This document shows, one piece after another, positions 8,632 through 17,161 of a DNA stretch of 64,000 bases (within the stretch, counting starts at the first letter, position 1; every line of letters starts with the position of its first letter). Source of the DNA: Guptibacillus spartinae. Lineage in GTDB: Bacteria; Bacillota; Bacilli; Bacillales; Guptibacillaceae. A model generated the notes under the pieces. That model was not told the origin of the DNA and ran no database searches. It saw only the letters and a list, made by a program, of their open reading frames with translations. The position numbers and the translations under genes were made by a program. Location of the stretch: the NCBI RefSeq assembly GCF_028610625.1, contig NZ_JAQQWU010000004.1, forward strand, positions 186,001 to 250,000, written 5' to 3'.

Positions 8632-9900
8632 ATGACTATAGCTGGAAAATCTCTTGAACAGTGGAAACGTGAGCATCCTCTATTAGATGAGCTACTTCAG
8701 TTTGAGGAAGTCTGCTGGAGAAATCCTCAAAAAGGAAAAATTCCTCAAACAACGGATATCTCGATGGCGGATATTCTGGACGCAGAAGCTCGGATGAAGC
8801 GTTTCGCGCCGTATTTTCGCAAAGTGTTTCCAGAAACGAACGGAGTCATTGAATCGCCAATCTCAGATATTAGCAACATGAAAGAGAAGCTGGAAGAAGA
8901 AGAGAAGATCAAAATTCAGGGAGACCTCCTTTTAAAACGAGATGATATTCTTCCGATTGCCGGAAGCATTAAAGCGCGTGGCGGTATTTATGAAGTGATC
9001 AAACATGCAGAGAAACTAGCGCTTGGCCATGCGATTTTAACGAAGGACGACGATTATTCTATTTTAGCGGATAAAAAATTCACCGAGTTCTTCTCGGCTT
9101 TTTCGATCTCCGTCGGTTCAACTGGAAACCTCGGGTTAAGCATCGGCATTATGTCGGCCAAACTTGGGTTTAATGTGACTGTTCATATGTCGAGTGACGC
9201 GAAGCAGTGGAAAAAAGATCTCTTACGTGAAAAAGGCGTTCAAGTGGTGGAGCATCAGGCAGACTACGGCGCAGCTGTAGAAGAGGGACGAAAACAGTGT
9301 GAGAAGAAGCTCACGTGTTATTTCATTGATGACGAGAACTCGAAAGACCTTTTTCTCGGATATGCTGTCGCCGCTCTTCGGTTGAAAAAACAGTTTGAAG
9401 AACGAGGCATAAAAGTGAATGCTGAAAATCCACTACACGTGTATCTTCCATGCGGAGTAGGCGGAGGGCCTGGTGGGATTGCGTTTGGTCTTCATCAAGT
9501 ATTCGGGGAGCACGTTCACTGTTACTTCGCCGAACCAACGCATTCACCGTCGATGCTTATTGGATTGATGACAGGCTTGCATGAGCAAGTTTCCGTGCAA
9601 GACTTCGGGATCGACAATAAGACAGCGGCTGATGGTCTCGCAGTAGGAAGACCGTCTGGTTTCGTTGGGCGTGTCATTCAACCAATGCTTGAAGGTGTCT
9701 ACACGGTGACTGATGAACGGATGAAGGAACAATTACGATGGGTTTACGAAACGGAAGGAATTAAGCTTGAACCTTCCGCTCTCGCTGGGATGAGTGGTCC
9801 ACTAGTTACAGCGAAAGAAGGGAAGGGTTTGCCTGGCACTCATCTTGTGTGGGCAACAGGTGGTAGCCTGGTGCCGGATGAAGTGTGGGGAGAGGATTAG
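8632..9900 (+). CDS. dsdA: D-serine ammonia-lyase (D-serine dehydratase)
   Basis: PLP-dependent fold-type II enzyme converting D-serine to pyruvate and ammonia in the cytoplasm. The 422-aa length is close to E. coli DsdA (442). Lys114 in [12 protein letters not shown] is the expected Schiff-base lysine. STGNLG (163-168) is the substrate/cofactor Asn loop, and the glycine-rich CGVGGGPGG (274-282) binds the PLP phosphate. The RREHP-like N-terminal region ([13 protein letters not shown]) is also typical of DsdA. The start is supported by AAAGGAG 10 nt upstream. The gene is alone, with no dsdC regulator or dsdX transporter beside it. Its place among wall hydrolases suggests use or detoxification of D-serine released at the wall, which is inference. 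Confidence 0.93.
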   Translation: MTIAGKSLEQWKREHPLLDELLQFEEVCWRNPQKGKIPQTTDISMADILDAEARMKRFAPYFRKVFPETNGVIESPISDISNMKEKLEEEEKIKIQGDLLLKRDDILPIAGSIKARGGIYEVIKHAEKLALGHAILTKDDDYSILADKKFTEFFSAFSISVGSTGNLGLSIGIMSAKLGFNVTVHMSSDAKQWKKDLLREKGVQVVEHQADYGAAVEEGRKQCEKKLTCYFIDDENSKDLFLGYAVAALRLKKQFEERGIKVNAENPLHVYLPCGVGGGPGGIAFGLHQVFGEHVHCYFAEPTHSPSMLIGLMTGLHEQVSVQDFGIDNKTAADGLAVGRPSGFVGRVIQPMLEGVYTVTDERMKEQLRWVYETEGIKLEPSALAGMSGPLVTAKEGKGLPGTHLVWATGGSLVPDEVWGED

Positions 9901-9924
9901 GGGGTCAGGCTCGAGCCTGACCCC
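9901..9924. repeat. GGGGTCAGG palindrome (copy c)
   Basis: A perfect 24-bp palindrome (arms GGGGTCAGG / CCTGACCCC, centre CTCGAG) begins at the base after the dsdA TAG stop codon. No clear second hairpin follows; AAATACAAAAAAACC takes the place of the usual spacer. Confidence 0.9.
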
Positions 9925-10067
9925 TCTTAAATACAAAAAAACCAAAAATTCCACATATTGAGGACAGATTGTTTTATTCTCCCTATTAGTTTGAAACATT
10001 TCAATGATCCATTTCGTACTTATATGTAGATTAGTCGTTAAACTGGACTTAATAGGGGGGCGAGAAG

Positions 10068-10358
10068 TTGGAATTGTTTTTGGAGATTTTAGCATTAGCA
10101 GGGGACTTATTTTGGTGGGGTGATCCCCCAAGTGACCAGCGAATCGAAGCGAATATTGCCTCACTAATGGCATACAGCTGGTTTGTAGAGCTTATTGAGA
10201 AGCCCCAATATGACAAGTTAGTTCGTGAGAATCCATCTGTCCGCTATGTAATAGGGAAGATGAGGATGAAAAAGATGAAACGATCCCCCATGTATGAAGA
10301 GCGGAAAGAACGGAAGTTAAAAAAAGAAATTCAAAAACAGCTGGCGGCAAGCAGTTGA
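10068..10358 (+). CDS. Small hypothetical protein, Trp-rich N-terminus and basic C-terminus
   Basis: 96 residues from TTG 10068, with AGGGGGG about 9 nt upstream. The first part (ELFLEILALAGDLFWWGDPP) is hydrophobic and Trp-rich, possibly membrane-surface associated. The C-terminal third is strongly basic (KMRMKKMKRS...ERKERKLKKEIQKQ). I do not recognise a family. It stands between the dsdA repeat and a deoxyribosyltransferase-like gene on the same strand, with 87 bp to the next start. Length, start site and charge pattern favour a real gene. Confidence 0.6.
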   Translation: MELFLEILALAGDLFWWGDPPSDQRIEANIASLMAYSWFVELIEKPQYDKLVRENPSVRYVIGKMRMKKMKRSPMYEERKERKLKKEIQKQLAASS

Positions 10359-10445
10359 AAGAATGAACAGGAAGGAACAGGGGCAGTTAAAGACGGCTCC
10401 GCCTTTAATGACATTTGTTTCACTACGAAAGGGGTGACAACTCCA

Positions 10446-10838
10446 TTGAATTTTTATATTGCTTCAAGTTTCCAAAATAAACAACACGTGCAAGCAATCG
10501 CTACTGAACTGAAGAATTACGGCTACAAGCATACATACGATTGGACGAAAAATGAAAAAGCGGTTAGCATAGATGATCTTGCTTCTATTGGAGAAGCAGA
10601 ACTACAGGCAGTGAAAAAGGCTGATTTCTTGATTGTCATACTTCCAGGTGGCAAGGGGACACATGTTGAACTTGGCATAGCGCTTGGTCGAGATATCCCT
10701 GTTTATCTCTTCAGTGAACAAGGGTTTCATCATATAGAAGCAAGCTCCTTTTACTACACGAATGGGGTCACGAGTGTGGAAGGAAGCGACGAGCAGCTCG
10801 TTCAAACCATTTTAGAAAAGCATTGCTTTTCTACTTAG
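10446..10838 (+). CDS. Nucleoside 2-deoxyribosyltransferase-like protein
   Basis: About 130 residues. TTG 10446 (product MNFYIASSF) is chosen because AAAGGGGTG lies 9 nt upstream; GTG 10434 would overlap that ribosome site. The opening FYIASSFQNK, the central ADFLIVILPGGKGTHVELGIALG and the overall length match the nucleoside deoxyribosyltransferase fold family (PF05014-like). The GTxxELG segment holds the glutamate that acts as nucleophile in characterised members. The family cleaves or exchanges N-glycosidic bonds, but many Bacillus members have no assigned substrate, and I cannot assign one here. Confidence 0.75.
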   Translation: MNFYIASSFQNKQHVQAIATELKNYGYKHTYDWTKNEKAVSIDDLASIGEAELQAVKKADFLIVILPGGKGTHVELGIALGRDIPVYLFSEQGFHHIEASSFYYTNGVTSVEGSDEQLVQTILEKHCFST

Positions 10839-10884
10839 TCTGTCCAATATAGGCAGGCTTGAATAAAAACGAGGAGGGGTTATC

Positions 10885-11088
10885 TTGGCAAATAAAAACA
10901 TGACAGAAGAAGAAATGGAAAAGGAAATCATCCGGCTACAAGAAGTAGTAAAGGAGCAAAATGAAACATACAAAAAGCTTACCGGAGAAGAATTACTCCA
11001 AAAAGTGAAAACGGATGGCAAAGGAACGGTTATGGTTGATTCGAATGATAGTAAGCAGCGAAAATTGTGGGGCATTGATGAAGAATAA
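10885..11088 (+). CDS. Small acidic helical hypothetical protein
   Basis: 67 residues from TTG 10885, with GAGGAGGGG about 8 nt upstream. The first half is a charged amphipathic helix (TEEEMEKEIIRLQEVVKEQN) and the second half contains LTGEELLQKVKTDGKGTVMVDS. No cysteine, membrane segment or catalytic motif is seen, and I do not recognise the family. It lies 46 bp after the deoxyribosyltransferase-like gene and could be co-transcribed with it. A terminator-bearing repeat follows 15 bp after its stop. Confidence 0.65.
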   Translation: MANKNMTEEEMEKEIIRLQEVVKEQNETYKKLTGEELLQKVKTDGKGTVMVDSNDSKQRKLWGIDEE

Positions 11089-11103
11089 ATAAGTAGAATC
11101 GAT

Positions 11104-11178
11104 TGGGGGTCAGGTACGTGCTTGACCCCATAAAAAGACAAAACCACTAAAAGTGTCCTCCACCATAGGACACTTTTT
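11104..11178. repeat. GGGGTCAGG palindrome plus terminator hairpin (copy d)
   Basis: The first palindrome (11104-11130) has a variant core (GGTACGTGCTT). It is followed by AAAAAGACAAAA and then AAAAGTGTCCT (11149-11159) paired with AGGACACTTTT (11167-11177) ahead of T residues. Confidence 0.87.
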
Positions 11179-11244
11179 CACATTTTTGAGCGCCAGTTTT
11201 AGAGTCAATCCCTTATACAGTAAGCGGTTATAGGCAATGGAAGT

Positions 11245-11280
11245 GGTAGGGGGGGCAGGCTCGAGCCTGACCCCCCTACC
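11245..11280. repeat. Extended GGGGTCAGG palindrome between convergent genes (copy e)
   Basis: GGTAGGGGGGGCAGG and CCTGACCCCCCTACC flank CTCGAG, with one mismatch (G for T) in the left arm. GGAAGTGG and CCACTTCC add a further complementary pair outside. No second hairpin follows. It lies 18 bp from the 3' end of the convergent TspO-like gene. Confidence 0.85.
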
Positions 11281-11298
11281 AACACCTTCCCACTTCCA

Positions 11299-12015
11299 TC
11301 AAACCGCCTCTGCTCTCATCCTCCGCCCGCGCACCTCTCGCACGACTTTCCAAATCACAAACACACCAAGTCCAATAATCAATATACTCAGCGTATACGT
11401 TAACTGCACCGGTTTATCGTCTTTCACAAAGATGCCAAAGTAACCCCATAAAAACACAATAGGATAAATCAAATCGTCGTTGTAGAGGCTGAAGTAGACG
11501 GCGAGACCTGCTCCGATGATGAGCATAATAATTGTCCAGGCGAGCTCATTCATTCCAAAGATCAGCGCAACGTCATTTGCTTCTGCCACAACAAACACAT
11601 CTACGATCGTAGCAATCGATGTCCAGGCGAGGTAGAACGAGAACGGCACGCTGAAGAAAGAAGAGCGCTCAGGGTTTTTCGTGATGATTGTGTAAAGGAT
11701 GGCGAGTGTAATCAATGAACCGGCGATAAACAAAAGCGCAACCGACTCACTTACAAGTAGTGCCGTTCCTGATAAAAGCATGCTAGAAGCAAAAAGGTAG
11801 GAGATCTTTACATAAAGCACCTGATCACACTCACTTGCTGTAAACTGCCGAACGAGTGAAATAAGAAGTAGCAAATAGATGACGAACCAGATGGCGAACG
11901 TGTAGCCAGCAGGGGCAATGAGAACATCATTTCCACCTGCCATATCTCCTGAAAAAATAAGGGAAGAGGCAAGCAAATACAAGTAGGCAGCAATCGTTAC
12001 GAGTTTCATGGTCAT
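11299..12015 (-). CDS. TspO/MBR-like (tryptophan-rich sensory protein family) membrane protein
   Basis: 238 residues with about eight hydrophobic segments and short loops. The motif APAGYTFAIWFVIYLLL resembles the PxGxxFxIWxxIY signature of long TspO/tryptophan-rich sensory proteins. WTSIATIVDVF and WTIIMLIIGAGL continue the pattern. ATG 12015 has AGGAGG 9 nt upstream; ATG 12009 is an alternative. TspO homologues bind tetrapyrroles or lipids and are linked to stress, but the ligand here is unknown. The gene is convergent with the small genes before it and is read away from the gvp operon, which ends 112 bp upstream on the same strand behind its own terminator. Confidence 0.65.
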   Translation of the reverse strand: MTMKLVTIAAYLYLLASSLIFSGDMAGGNDVLIAPAGYTFAIWFVIYLLLLISLVRQFTASECDQVLYVKISYLFASSMLLSGTALLVSESVALLFIAGSLITLAILYTIITKNPERSSFFSVPFSFYLAWTSIATIVDVFVVAEANDVALIFGMNELAWTIIMLIIGAGLAVYFSLYNDDLIYPIVFLWGYFGIFVKDDKPVQLTYTLSILIIGLGVFVIWKVVREVRGRRMRAEAV

Positions 12016-12077
12016 GACCGGTTTCCTCCTTTATAGGTCTGGTTACTCGTATGCTACCCTGATTGAAGAAATTCTAT

Positions 12078-12117
12078 GAAAAAAGAGACAGAGAATGGCG
12101 AAAAGCCCTCTCTGTCC
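12078..12117 (-). terminator. Terminator of the gas-vesicle operon
   Basis: On the minus strand GACAGAGA pairs with TCTCTGTC, with an inner GGC/GCC pair, followed by TCTTTTTTC. It starts 11 bp after the gvpU stop codon. Confidence 0.8.
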
Positions 12118-12127
12118 CTGTTCAATG

Positions 12128-12514
12128 CTATTTCGAATTTGAAATTTTCCCTAAGAAAAATCCGTCGATTTCACTTAACTTTCCTCGCCACACGATCTTT
12201 CCCTGTGAAGGCGTAGGCTTGCTGTCGCCAAGGTAAACCTTTGTATTCTTTAAATGAATAAAATTGGTTTGCGCGTCAGCGGTATCTTCTAGAGACTGTC
12301 CGGCATCTGCAAGTTTTTCGCTTAATTTCTGAGCAACTTCATTTCCATTTCCTATAGAATCACTCAACGTATCAAAATATTCTTTTGCTGAAATCGTTGT
12401 TCCAGTAATCAATGCGCCATTGACATTTAACGTAATATCGAGCGCAAAATCATGTTTGTTCGATGCGTGTGTGAAAAATTCAAGAATACTATCTTTGCTT
12501 GATTCAGAAGCCAT
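12128..12514 (-). CDS. gvpU: Gas vesicle accessory protein GvpU
   Basis: 128 residues. The start MASESSKD at 12514 has GGAG 8 nt upstream and replaces a longer in-frame extension that would overlap gvpT. The body (LDITLNVNGALITGTTISAKEYF ending in LSEIDGFFLGKIS) matches GvpU of the Priestia megaterium cluster by position and by this beta-rich pattern. GvpU is a non-shell accessory protein of Bacillus-type gas vesicles reported to affect vesicle clustering. It is the last gene of the operon. Confidence 0.8.
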   Translation of the reverse strand: MASESSKDSILEFFTHASNKHDFALDITLNVNGALITGTTISAKEYFDTLSDSIGNGNEVAQKLSEKLADAGQSLEDTADAQTNFIHLKNTKVYLGDSKPTPSQGKIVWRGKLSEIDGFFLGKISNSK

Positions 12515-12539
12515 GTTCACTTCTCCTTTCGGCAGGTGA

Positions 12540-13454
12540 TTAAGAAGACGTGTCGTCATTACTAGAAAGTGTCGTTACTTTCTCCCGTTCACGGTTTTGG
12601 TCATCGTTTTTATCATTCGTTTTTTTCGAACTGTTTGATTTTCGAGAAGTGCTTCGTTTCTTTTTGTTGGACGAGGATTTCGGTTCCTCTGATTCTTCCT
12701 CATCATCTTCCTCGTCATCCTCATCATCTTCTTCACTATTTTCAGTATCGGCTTTTAATTGCTTATTCCCAGGTGTTTTCGTTTCGTTTTCTTCCTCGTC
12801 TTCACGATCTTCATCGTCTTCGTCCAGATCGTCTTTCTTATTCTTAGCTTTACGAGACGTTTTCTGTTTCTGCTTTTTTGAAGAAGGTTTACTTTCTTCA
12901 TCATCCTCATCCTCGTCTTCGTCTTCCTCCTCAACATCTTCCCCAAGGGCACGTGTGAGGCGGTCTATTTTTTCTTCAATCTGACTAAGACGATTTTGAA
13001 GTGATTCATTTTCTTCTTTCAACGAGTTGTAGTCCTCGTTAGAAGAATCCTGCTCCTGATCAGATTGAGTTTGCTCTTCAGCTTCAATCGTTGGTGCTGC
13101 TTCATTAGAAGCGAGGATTGTTTCATTCGTCTCATTCAACTCTTCATTTTCTTGATCTTCTTCTTTATCACGTTTAAAAAGATTAGCTGTTGAAGTTCGA
13201 ATCGAGCCAGCAGCTTGCTTTGATTTTTCTTTCGTTGCTCGTCCAAAATCTTTTCCTTTGTTTTTTAGTTTTTCTTGATCAATTTTGCCAATTAATTTCT
13301 TCCCATTCTCTGGAGTGGCGAGGTAGCCAACGGTAGCACCAAGAATACTTCCGGTAACGGTTCTTGTAAGGGGGCCGTTCATCCCCGTCTTTTTCTTATC
13401 CGTTCCATTCTGTTGCTGATCCTGGCCTTCAACTTTCGTGTTTTGTTCTGTCAT
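12540..13454 (-). CDS. gvpT: Gas vesicle protein GvpT (YtxH-like, long acidic tail)
   Basis: 304 residues from ATG 13454, with GGAGG 8 nt upstream. The N-terminal region has a short hydrophobic YtxH-like stretch (TGSILGATVGYLATPENGKKL). A coiled coil follows (ENESLQNRLSQIEEKIDRL). The C-terminal half is a low-complexity alternation of Asp/Glu runs with Lys/Ser/Arg-rich blocks, likely disordered. Position between gvpJ and gvpU matches gvpT of P. megaterium. The acidic tail is a plausible adaptation for solubility or for interaction with basic partners (inference). The opposite strand shows a Ser-rich open frame that is only a shadow of the acidic codons. Confidence 0.75.
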   Translation of the reverse strand: MTEQNTKVEGQDQQQNGTDKKKTGMNGPLTRTVTGSILGATVGYLATPENGKKLIGKIDQEKLKNKGKDFGRATKEKSKQAAGSIRTSTANLFKRDKEEDQENEELNETNETILASNEAAPTIEAEEQTQSDQEQDSSNEDYNSLKEENESLQNRLSQIEEKIDRLTRALGEDVEEEDEDEDEDDEESKPSSKKQKQKTSRKAKNKKDDLDEDDEDREDEEENETKTPGNKQLKADTENSEEDDEDDEEDDEEESEEPKSSSNKKKRSTSRKSNSSKKTNDKNDDQNREREKVTTLSSNDDTSS

Positions 13455-13473
13455 GATAAATCCCTCCAATAGT

Positions 13474-13797
13474 TTATTTTTCAAAGCTAAGACGATTTTG
13501 AGTTACATTGTTTTCAAGAGCGTCCAATCGTTCTTGTAACTTTTTATTTTCCTGTTCAAGCGCGGCCGTTTTGTTATCGGCAGCTTTCGAGCTAAGGTAG
13601 GGGTCATTTTCCCACCAGTCCATGCCAATTTCCTTCGCTTTATCAACGGAGGCGACGATTAAGCGAATCTTAATCGTAAGAAGTTCGACATCAGCGATCC
13701 CGACCGTAATGTCTCCAGCAATCACGACACCTTTATCAAGCACTTTTTCTAATACATCGACAATCGTATTTGACTGCATCTGATGCTCAATAGCCAT
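13474..13797 (-). CDS. gvpJ: Gas vesicle shell-related protein GvpJ
   Basis: 107 residues from ATG 13797, with AAAGGAGG upstream. Residues about 8-75 are GvpA-like (IVDVLEKVLDKGVVIAGDITVGIADVELLTIKIRLIVASVDKA), and the C-terminus adds a coiled-coil tail (LEQENKKLQERLDALE). GvpJ is a minor GvpA-related component needed for nucleation or tip assembly in characterised clusters. It is spaced 27 bp after gvpK and 19 bp before gvpT. Confidence 0.88.
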   Translation of the reverse strand: MAIEHQMQSNTIVDVLEKVLDKGVVIAGDITVGIADVELLTIKIRLIVASVDKAKEIGMDWWENDPYLSSKAADNKTAALEQENKKLQERLDALENNVTQNRLSFEK

Positions 13798-13824
13798 CTG
13801 AATGCCTCCTTTATCTGGAGCGAA

Positions 13825-14109
13825 TTAAAGCAAGTTGCCAAGGGGGCCAAGATCAATATTCAAATCCTCTGCATCAAGGCCAAATACATCCTTTAACTCT
13901 TCCATTTTTTCTTCTAAATTCATTAACGCCACGCCAAGGTTCTCAACTTGCTCATCGGTTAAGGTACCGCCTTCGACGCGTCTCATCGCATGCCGTTCCA
14001 CAATTTGTCTCAATAGTTCAACGACGGTAAGCACAAGCTGGGCGATTCCTTGCTCGGCATTATCAGGGTCAACGTTGATGCGACCACTCGTCGGGTTGTG
14101 TTGCTGCAT
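13825..14109 (-). CDS. gvpK: Gas vesicle protein GvpK
   Basis: 94 residues. The start MQQHNPTSG at 14109 has GGGAGG upstream and lies inside the 3' end of gvpS (41-bp overlap). The sequence GRINVDPDNAEQGIAQLVLTVVELLRQIVERHAMRRVEGGTL is characteristic of GvpK, and the C-terminal region is helical and acidic. GvpK is required for vesicle formation in several systems; its biochemical role is not settled. Confidence 0.88.
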   Translation of the reverse strand: MQQHNPTSGRINVDPDNAEQGIAQLVLTVVELLRQIVERHAMRRVEGGTLTDEQVENLGVALMNLEEKMEELKDVFGLDAEDLNIDLGPLGNLL

Positions 14110-14350
14110 AGTCCAATGCCTCCCTATCTCGATCAAATTGCTCTGAATTAATCGTGTTTCGCGTACCTTGTTTGTGCTGAACGAGTGTTTCAACAGAAGA
14201 AATCAGCACGCGCAAGTCGAGGTAGACGAGATCAACTCCGGCAATGGAAATGATTAAGTCTCCCTTAATCGCCACCCCTTTATCAAGAATGACATCTAAT
14301 ATATCGATTAAGGCGATGTCTTTGTTTTCAATCGTTTCTCGTACCGTCAT
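14069..14350 (-). CDS. gvpS: Gas vesicle protein GvpS (GvpA-like)
   Basis: 93 residues from ATG 14350. The GvpA-like core reads ALIDILDVILDKGVAIKGDLIISIAGVDLVYLDLRVLISSVETL. The tail is short and polar. In the P. megaterium order, the GvpA-related gene between gvpL and gvpK is gvpS. It belongs to the minor shell-protein group (GvpJ/M/S). It overlaps gvpK by 41 bp, which suggests translational coupling. Confidence 0.85.
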   Translation of the reverse strand: MTVRETIENKDIALIDILDVILDKGVAIKGDLIISIAGVDLVYLDLRVLISSVETLVQHKQGTRNTINSEQFDRDREALDYAATQPDEWSHQR

Positions 14351-14374
14351 GGAAATTCATCCTCACTGTCTTCT

Positions 14375-15178
14375 TTAAGAAAAGCTAGAAAAATGGTAGG
14401 GTGGCCACGGTCCAGATACTTCAAACTTCCAACCAATTTCCTGAAAGTCTCCATCATATTGCTCGACGTTGCCTAAAAACTGCTCAACGTTAGACGTAGG
14501 GAGGAGGAAGACGCTATTCCACGCCATCTTTTCCTTGCGGCCCGTTACATCCTTACCCCAGGTTTTCTTAATACTGCCGAAGAGAGAAACGCTCTTAAGC
14601 TTTTCATGAATGTCTTCACAGAAACGATTTTTCTCATCTTCAAGTTCTTGATTAATGAGCTCGTCCATTTTCTTTTTCTCGAAAAATTGTCTGCCACGAG
14701 GTAAAGCACTAATTTCTTCTCGTTTCGCTTTAATGACCGGATTGCTTTCACTTACTTGCTGCTTAATCTGCTCATCATCGCAATAGATTTTAAGATTCCA
14801 TTCTTCATTTCCATCAAGAAGGTCAAACGTTTCCTTCAGCTTTACCATGTTTTTTTCAACTGTTTCTCGTAAACTTTCTTCATTTTTATAGAGCGTACAA
14901 AATTTTAATGGGACGGTCGTATACTGCTTTGCGAGCTTTTGAACCGTTTCGTGATGATGAAACGCTTTTTCTTGCAACCATTCCATATCATTGTTGATTT
15001 TGTCGCTAATCGTTTCTTCTGAATAGGCCGTGTGATCCAGGTGACAAACGATCGCTGTCACGTCATCTTTAGGAAGCATAAAGATCTCATGCTCACCATC
15101 AAACCCTTTTATAGAAGGGAGGGGGTGAGTGGCTTCATGTGTTGGGATCAAACCGTATAAGTAGAGGAGGTCCCCCAT
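14375..15178 (-). CDS. gvpL: Gas vesicle protein GvpL (GvpF/GvpL family)
   Basis: About 267 residues. ATG 15178 (MGDLLYLYGLIP) is preferred over ATG 15193 because GGAAGGTGA lies just before it. The N-terminal domain starts with the LYLYGLI strand typical of GvpF/L. The middle holds a helical region (VQKLAKQYTTVPLKFCTLYKNEE) and the end WKFEVSGPWPPYHFSSF carries the family's C-terminal GPWPPY signature. GvpF/L proteins bind GvpA and are thought to guide its assembly. It begins 4 bp after the gvpG stop. Confidence 0.9.
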   Translation of the reverse strand: MGDLLYLYGLIPTHEATHPLPSIKGFDGEHEIFMLPKDDVTAIVCHLDHTAYSEETISDKINNDMEWLQEKAFHHHETVQKLAKQYTTVPLKFCTLYKNEESLRETVEKNMVKLKETFDLLDGNEEWNLKIYCDDEQIKQQVSESNPVIKAKREEISALPRGRQFFEKKKMDELINQELEDEKNRFCEDIHEKLKSVSLFGSIKKTWGKDVTGRKEKMAWNSVFLLPTSNVEQFLGNVEQYDGDFQEIGWKFEVSGPWPPYHFSSFS

Positions 15179-15182
15179 ATCG

Positions 15183-15443
15183 TCACCTTCCATCTTTTTT
15201 CGTTAATTCTTCCCATTGCTCCATTTCTCGGCGCTTTGCGATTTCATATCGCAACAGCAATTCTTCTTCTTTTTCCGTATAAGCGTCTTCTGGTAGTTCG
15301 CCAAGCTCATACATCATCTGAAGCTGAATCAACTTCTTTTGAATGGTGGGAAGATCGTATAATTCTTTATCTGCTTCTTCTTTGATTTTTTCACCGACTT
15401 TAATGACAAGATCAAAAGGCGCGGTAACCAGTTTGTGTATCAT
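15183..15443 (-). CDS. gvpG: Gas vesicle protein GvpG
   Basis: 86 residues. The start MIHKLVTAPFDLVIKVGEKI at 15443 shares one base with the gvpF stop codon (TAATG), so the longer upstream frame is rejected. The protein is a short, highly charged helical protein (KLIQLQMMYELGELPEDAYTEKEEELLLRYEIAKRR, in two heptad stretches). The pattern APF..l..i.ekI and the position between gvpF and gvpL identify GvpG. Confidence 0.88.
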   Translation of the reverse strand: MIHKLVTAPFDLVIKVGEKIKEEADKELYDLPTIQKKLIQLQMMYELGELPEDAYTEKEEELLLRYEIAKRREMEQWEELTKKDGR

Positions 15444-16210
15444 TACGCTTCTTCTACCTTTAAGTGAATGTTGACAAAATTGTAGGCCGGCCATGGCCCG
15501 GTATAGTTAAAATCGACTTTGTCCTTCCACTTTTCATGAGCATCATTTACTTTCTGATCAAATGCTTCCTCGCGATCACGGTCAATGAGAAAGGAAGCAT
15601 TTAAGAGCATTTTTTCACCAAGGGGGTCATTCACTTTCGCTGCCTCGGCTGTTTCTTCTAATGGAACGAAGATTTCCTGTTCAATTTCTTTTTGAAGAGA
15701 GGCGAAGAACTTCTGCGCCATTCCTCCAAGCTGAATGCGTTCATAATAGCCAGCTGCTTCTGATTTACCTTTGACCGATGCTGCCATTTTCTCAACCTCT
15801 GGATTGTCGTTCACAGCGGCTTCAAGCCATTCTTTCTTACCCATTACTTTTAATCCCACTTCGATTTTGCCTTTAATATTTGGAAAAAGATTCACGAATT
15901 GTGGGTAGAGATTCTCGAGGAGTACCTTCACATCATCTTTCGATTTAAATACGTTCCCAAAGCTAATTGGAATGACCGTATCTTTCTGACTCATCACTTG
16001 AGAAACGGCATTCTGGTGGGATAAGAGATTACCTTTCTTAGGATGATAGATTTTCATCGGTACTTCAGCGGCTACCATCGCGGCATCTTTATAGCGAATC
16101 GTGAAAAGATCACGCGTTTCATTTTCAAGTTCAACCGTTCCGAAATCATCCTCTTGATCCGTTTGAATAGCACAAAAAATGTAGATTCCTGTTGTTTCTG
16201 CTTCACTCAT
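15443..16210 (-). CDS. gvpF: Gas vesicle protein GvpF
   Basis: 255 residues from ATG 16210 (MSEAETTGIYIFCAIQ), with AAAGGAG upstream; the in-frame extension is rejected. GIYIFCAIQ is the N-terminal beta strand and FNYTGPWPAYNFVNIHLK the C-terminal signature of GvpF/L proteins. A central helical domain (about 90-190) contains KVMGKKEWLEA. In cyanobacterial work GvpF is found at the gas-facing surface and interacts with GvpA. Here it is paired with gvpG and gvpL as in all Bacillus clusters. Confidence 0.92.
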   Translation of the reverse strand: MSEAETTGIYIFCAIQTDQEDDFGTVELENETRDLFTIRYKDAAMVAAEVPMKIYHPKKGNLLSHQNAVSQVMSQKDTVIPISFGNVFKSKDDVKVLLENLYPQFVNLFPNIKGKIEVGLKVMGKKEWLEAAVNDNPEVEKMAASVKGKSEAAGYYERIQLGGMAQKFFASLQKEIEQEIFVPLEETAEAAKVNDPLGEKMLLNASFLIDRDREEAFDQKVNDAHEKWKDKVDFNYTGPWPAYNFVNIHLKVEEA

Positions 16211-16223
16211 CGTTGACACTCCT

Positions 16224-17138
16224 TTATTCCTCAACAACCTTCATCTTTTCACACGCTTCAATAATCACTTGTTCTACCGAGTCTTGCTTCTCTTCCATGC
16301 ATTCACTCATCGTATGAGCGGTTATATCCAGACAGAGACGTTGAAAATCAGCGTTTTCACCGTCGATCGGAATATCAGAATCAATCGCAAGCGTGGCGAT
16401 CATAATGGATGCGCGTAAACTAGGACCTTGCCCAGTGGAACAGTGACTGCGCAGCACTGAAATCAAGTTGGTCACTGCACGTGCTTCGGGCATGACGAGA
16501 TTCGCCTTTTCCGATACGATTAGCGCTTCTCGTTCAGCATCTTTGTAATCGACGTTGATTGTAATCAACCGGTCGAGCAAGGCATCTTGCGTCTGATAAA
16601 CCCCCGCATATTCAGCGGGGTTACTTGTGAAAATAACCGAGAATGCGGGATGGACGCGGATAAAAGGTTCCGTTAGCTTGGAGCCGTATAATGGGAGAAT
16701 GCCTTCTTCAAGAATGGAAAGAAAAAGATTATTTGTTGTTGGTTGCGAACGGGTAAACTCATCATAGACAAGCGTATAGCCATTTTTGACAGCTTCCAAC
16801 AAACGCCCATCCCGCCATGTTTCCGTGACGCTTTCGTCTTTCTTATAAACAGAGCGGACGTATTGATCGACCACTTTTTTACTTGTATAGCCAGTGAAAT
16901 CCCCAATTAAATCTTTGTTGTTTAATTCATGATTTCCGTGAATGAGCATCACCGGTCGATTGCGCTTTTTGGCTAAGGCAAGAGCAAGAGACGTTTTCCC
17001 AGCGCCAGATGGACCGATATAGTGGACAGGATAGCCGGCTTTCAAGTATTGAAGGGAACGTGAGAGCAGTTCCTTCGTTTCATCATCCTGTATGAGTGCT
17101 CGTTTATCTTTTTTCTTATGGTTTGTTAAAACGGTCAC
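16224..17138 (-). CDS. gvpN: Gas vesicle ATPase GvpN (MoxR-type AAA+)
   Basis: 304 residues from GTG 17138, with AGGAGGG 7 nt upstream. The Walker A motif is GPSGAGKTSLALALA (about residues 41-55), followed by LIHGNHELNNKDLIG. Walker B is YTLVYDEFTRS, and sensor 1 is VIFTSNPAEYAGV. These are the marks of GvpN, a MoxR-like ATPase that promotes enlargement of the initial bicones into full cylinders. The 13-bp gap to gvpF is consistent with one operon. Confidence 0.94.
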   Translation of the reverse strand: MTVLTNHKKKDKRALIQDDETKELLSRSLQYLKAGYPVHYIGPSGAGKTSLALALAKKRNRPVMLIHGNHELNNKDLIGDFTGYTSKKVVDQYVRSVYKKDESVTETWRDGRLLEAVKNGYTLVYDEFTRSQPTTNNLFLSILEEGILPLYGSKLTEPFIRVHPAFSVIFTSNPAEYAGVYQTQDALLDRLITINVDYKDAEREALIVSEKANLVMPEARAVTNLISVLRSHCSTGQGPSLRASIMIATLAIDSDIPIDGENADFQRLCLDITAHTMSECMEEKQDSVEQVIIEACEKMKVVEE

Positions 17139-17161
17139 ATCACAACCCTCCTGCTCGTCGC

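Noticed and set aside
12550-12984. Ser/Phe-rich open frame opposite gvpT
   Set aside because: It is the mirror of Asp/Glu-rich codons (GAT/GAA gives Ser/Phe on the other strand). gvpT fits the operon and has a ribosome site.
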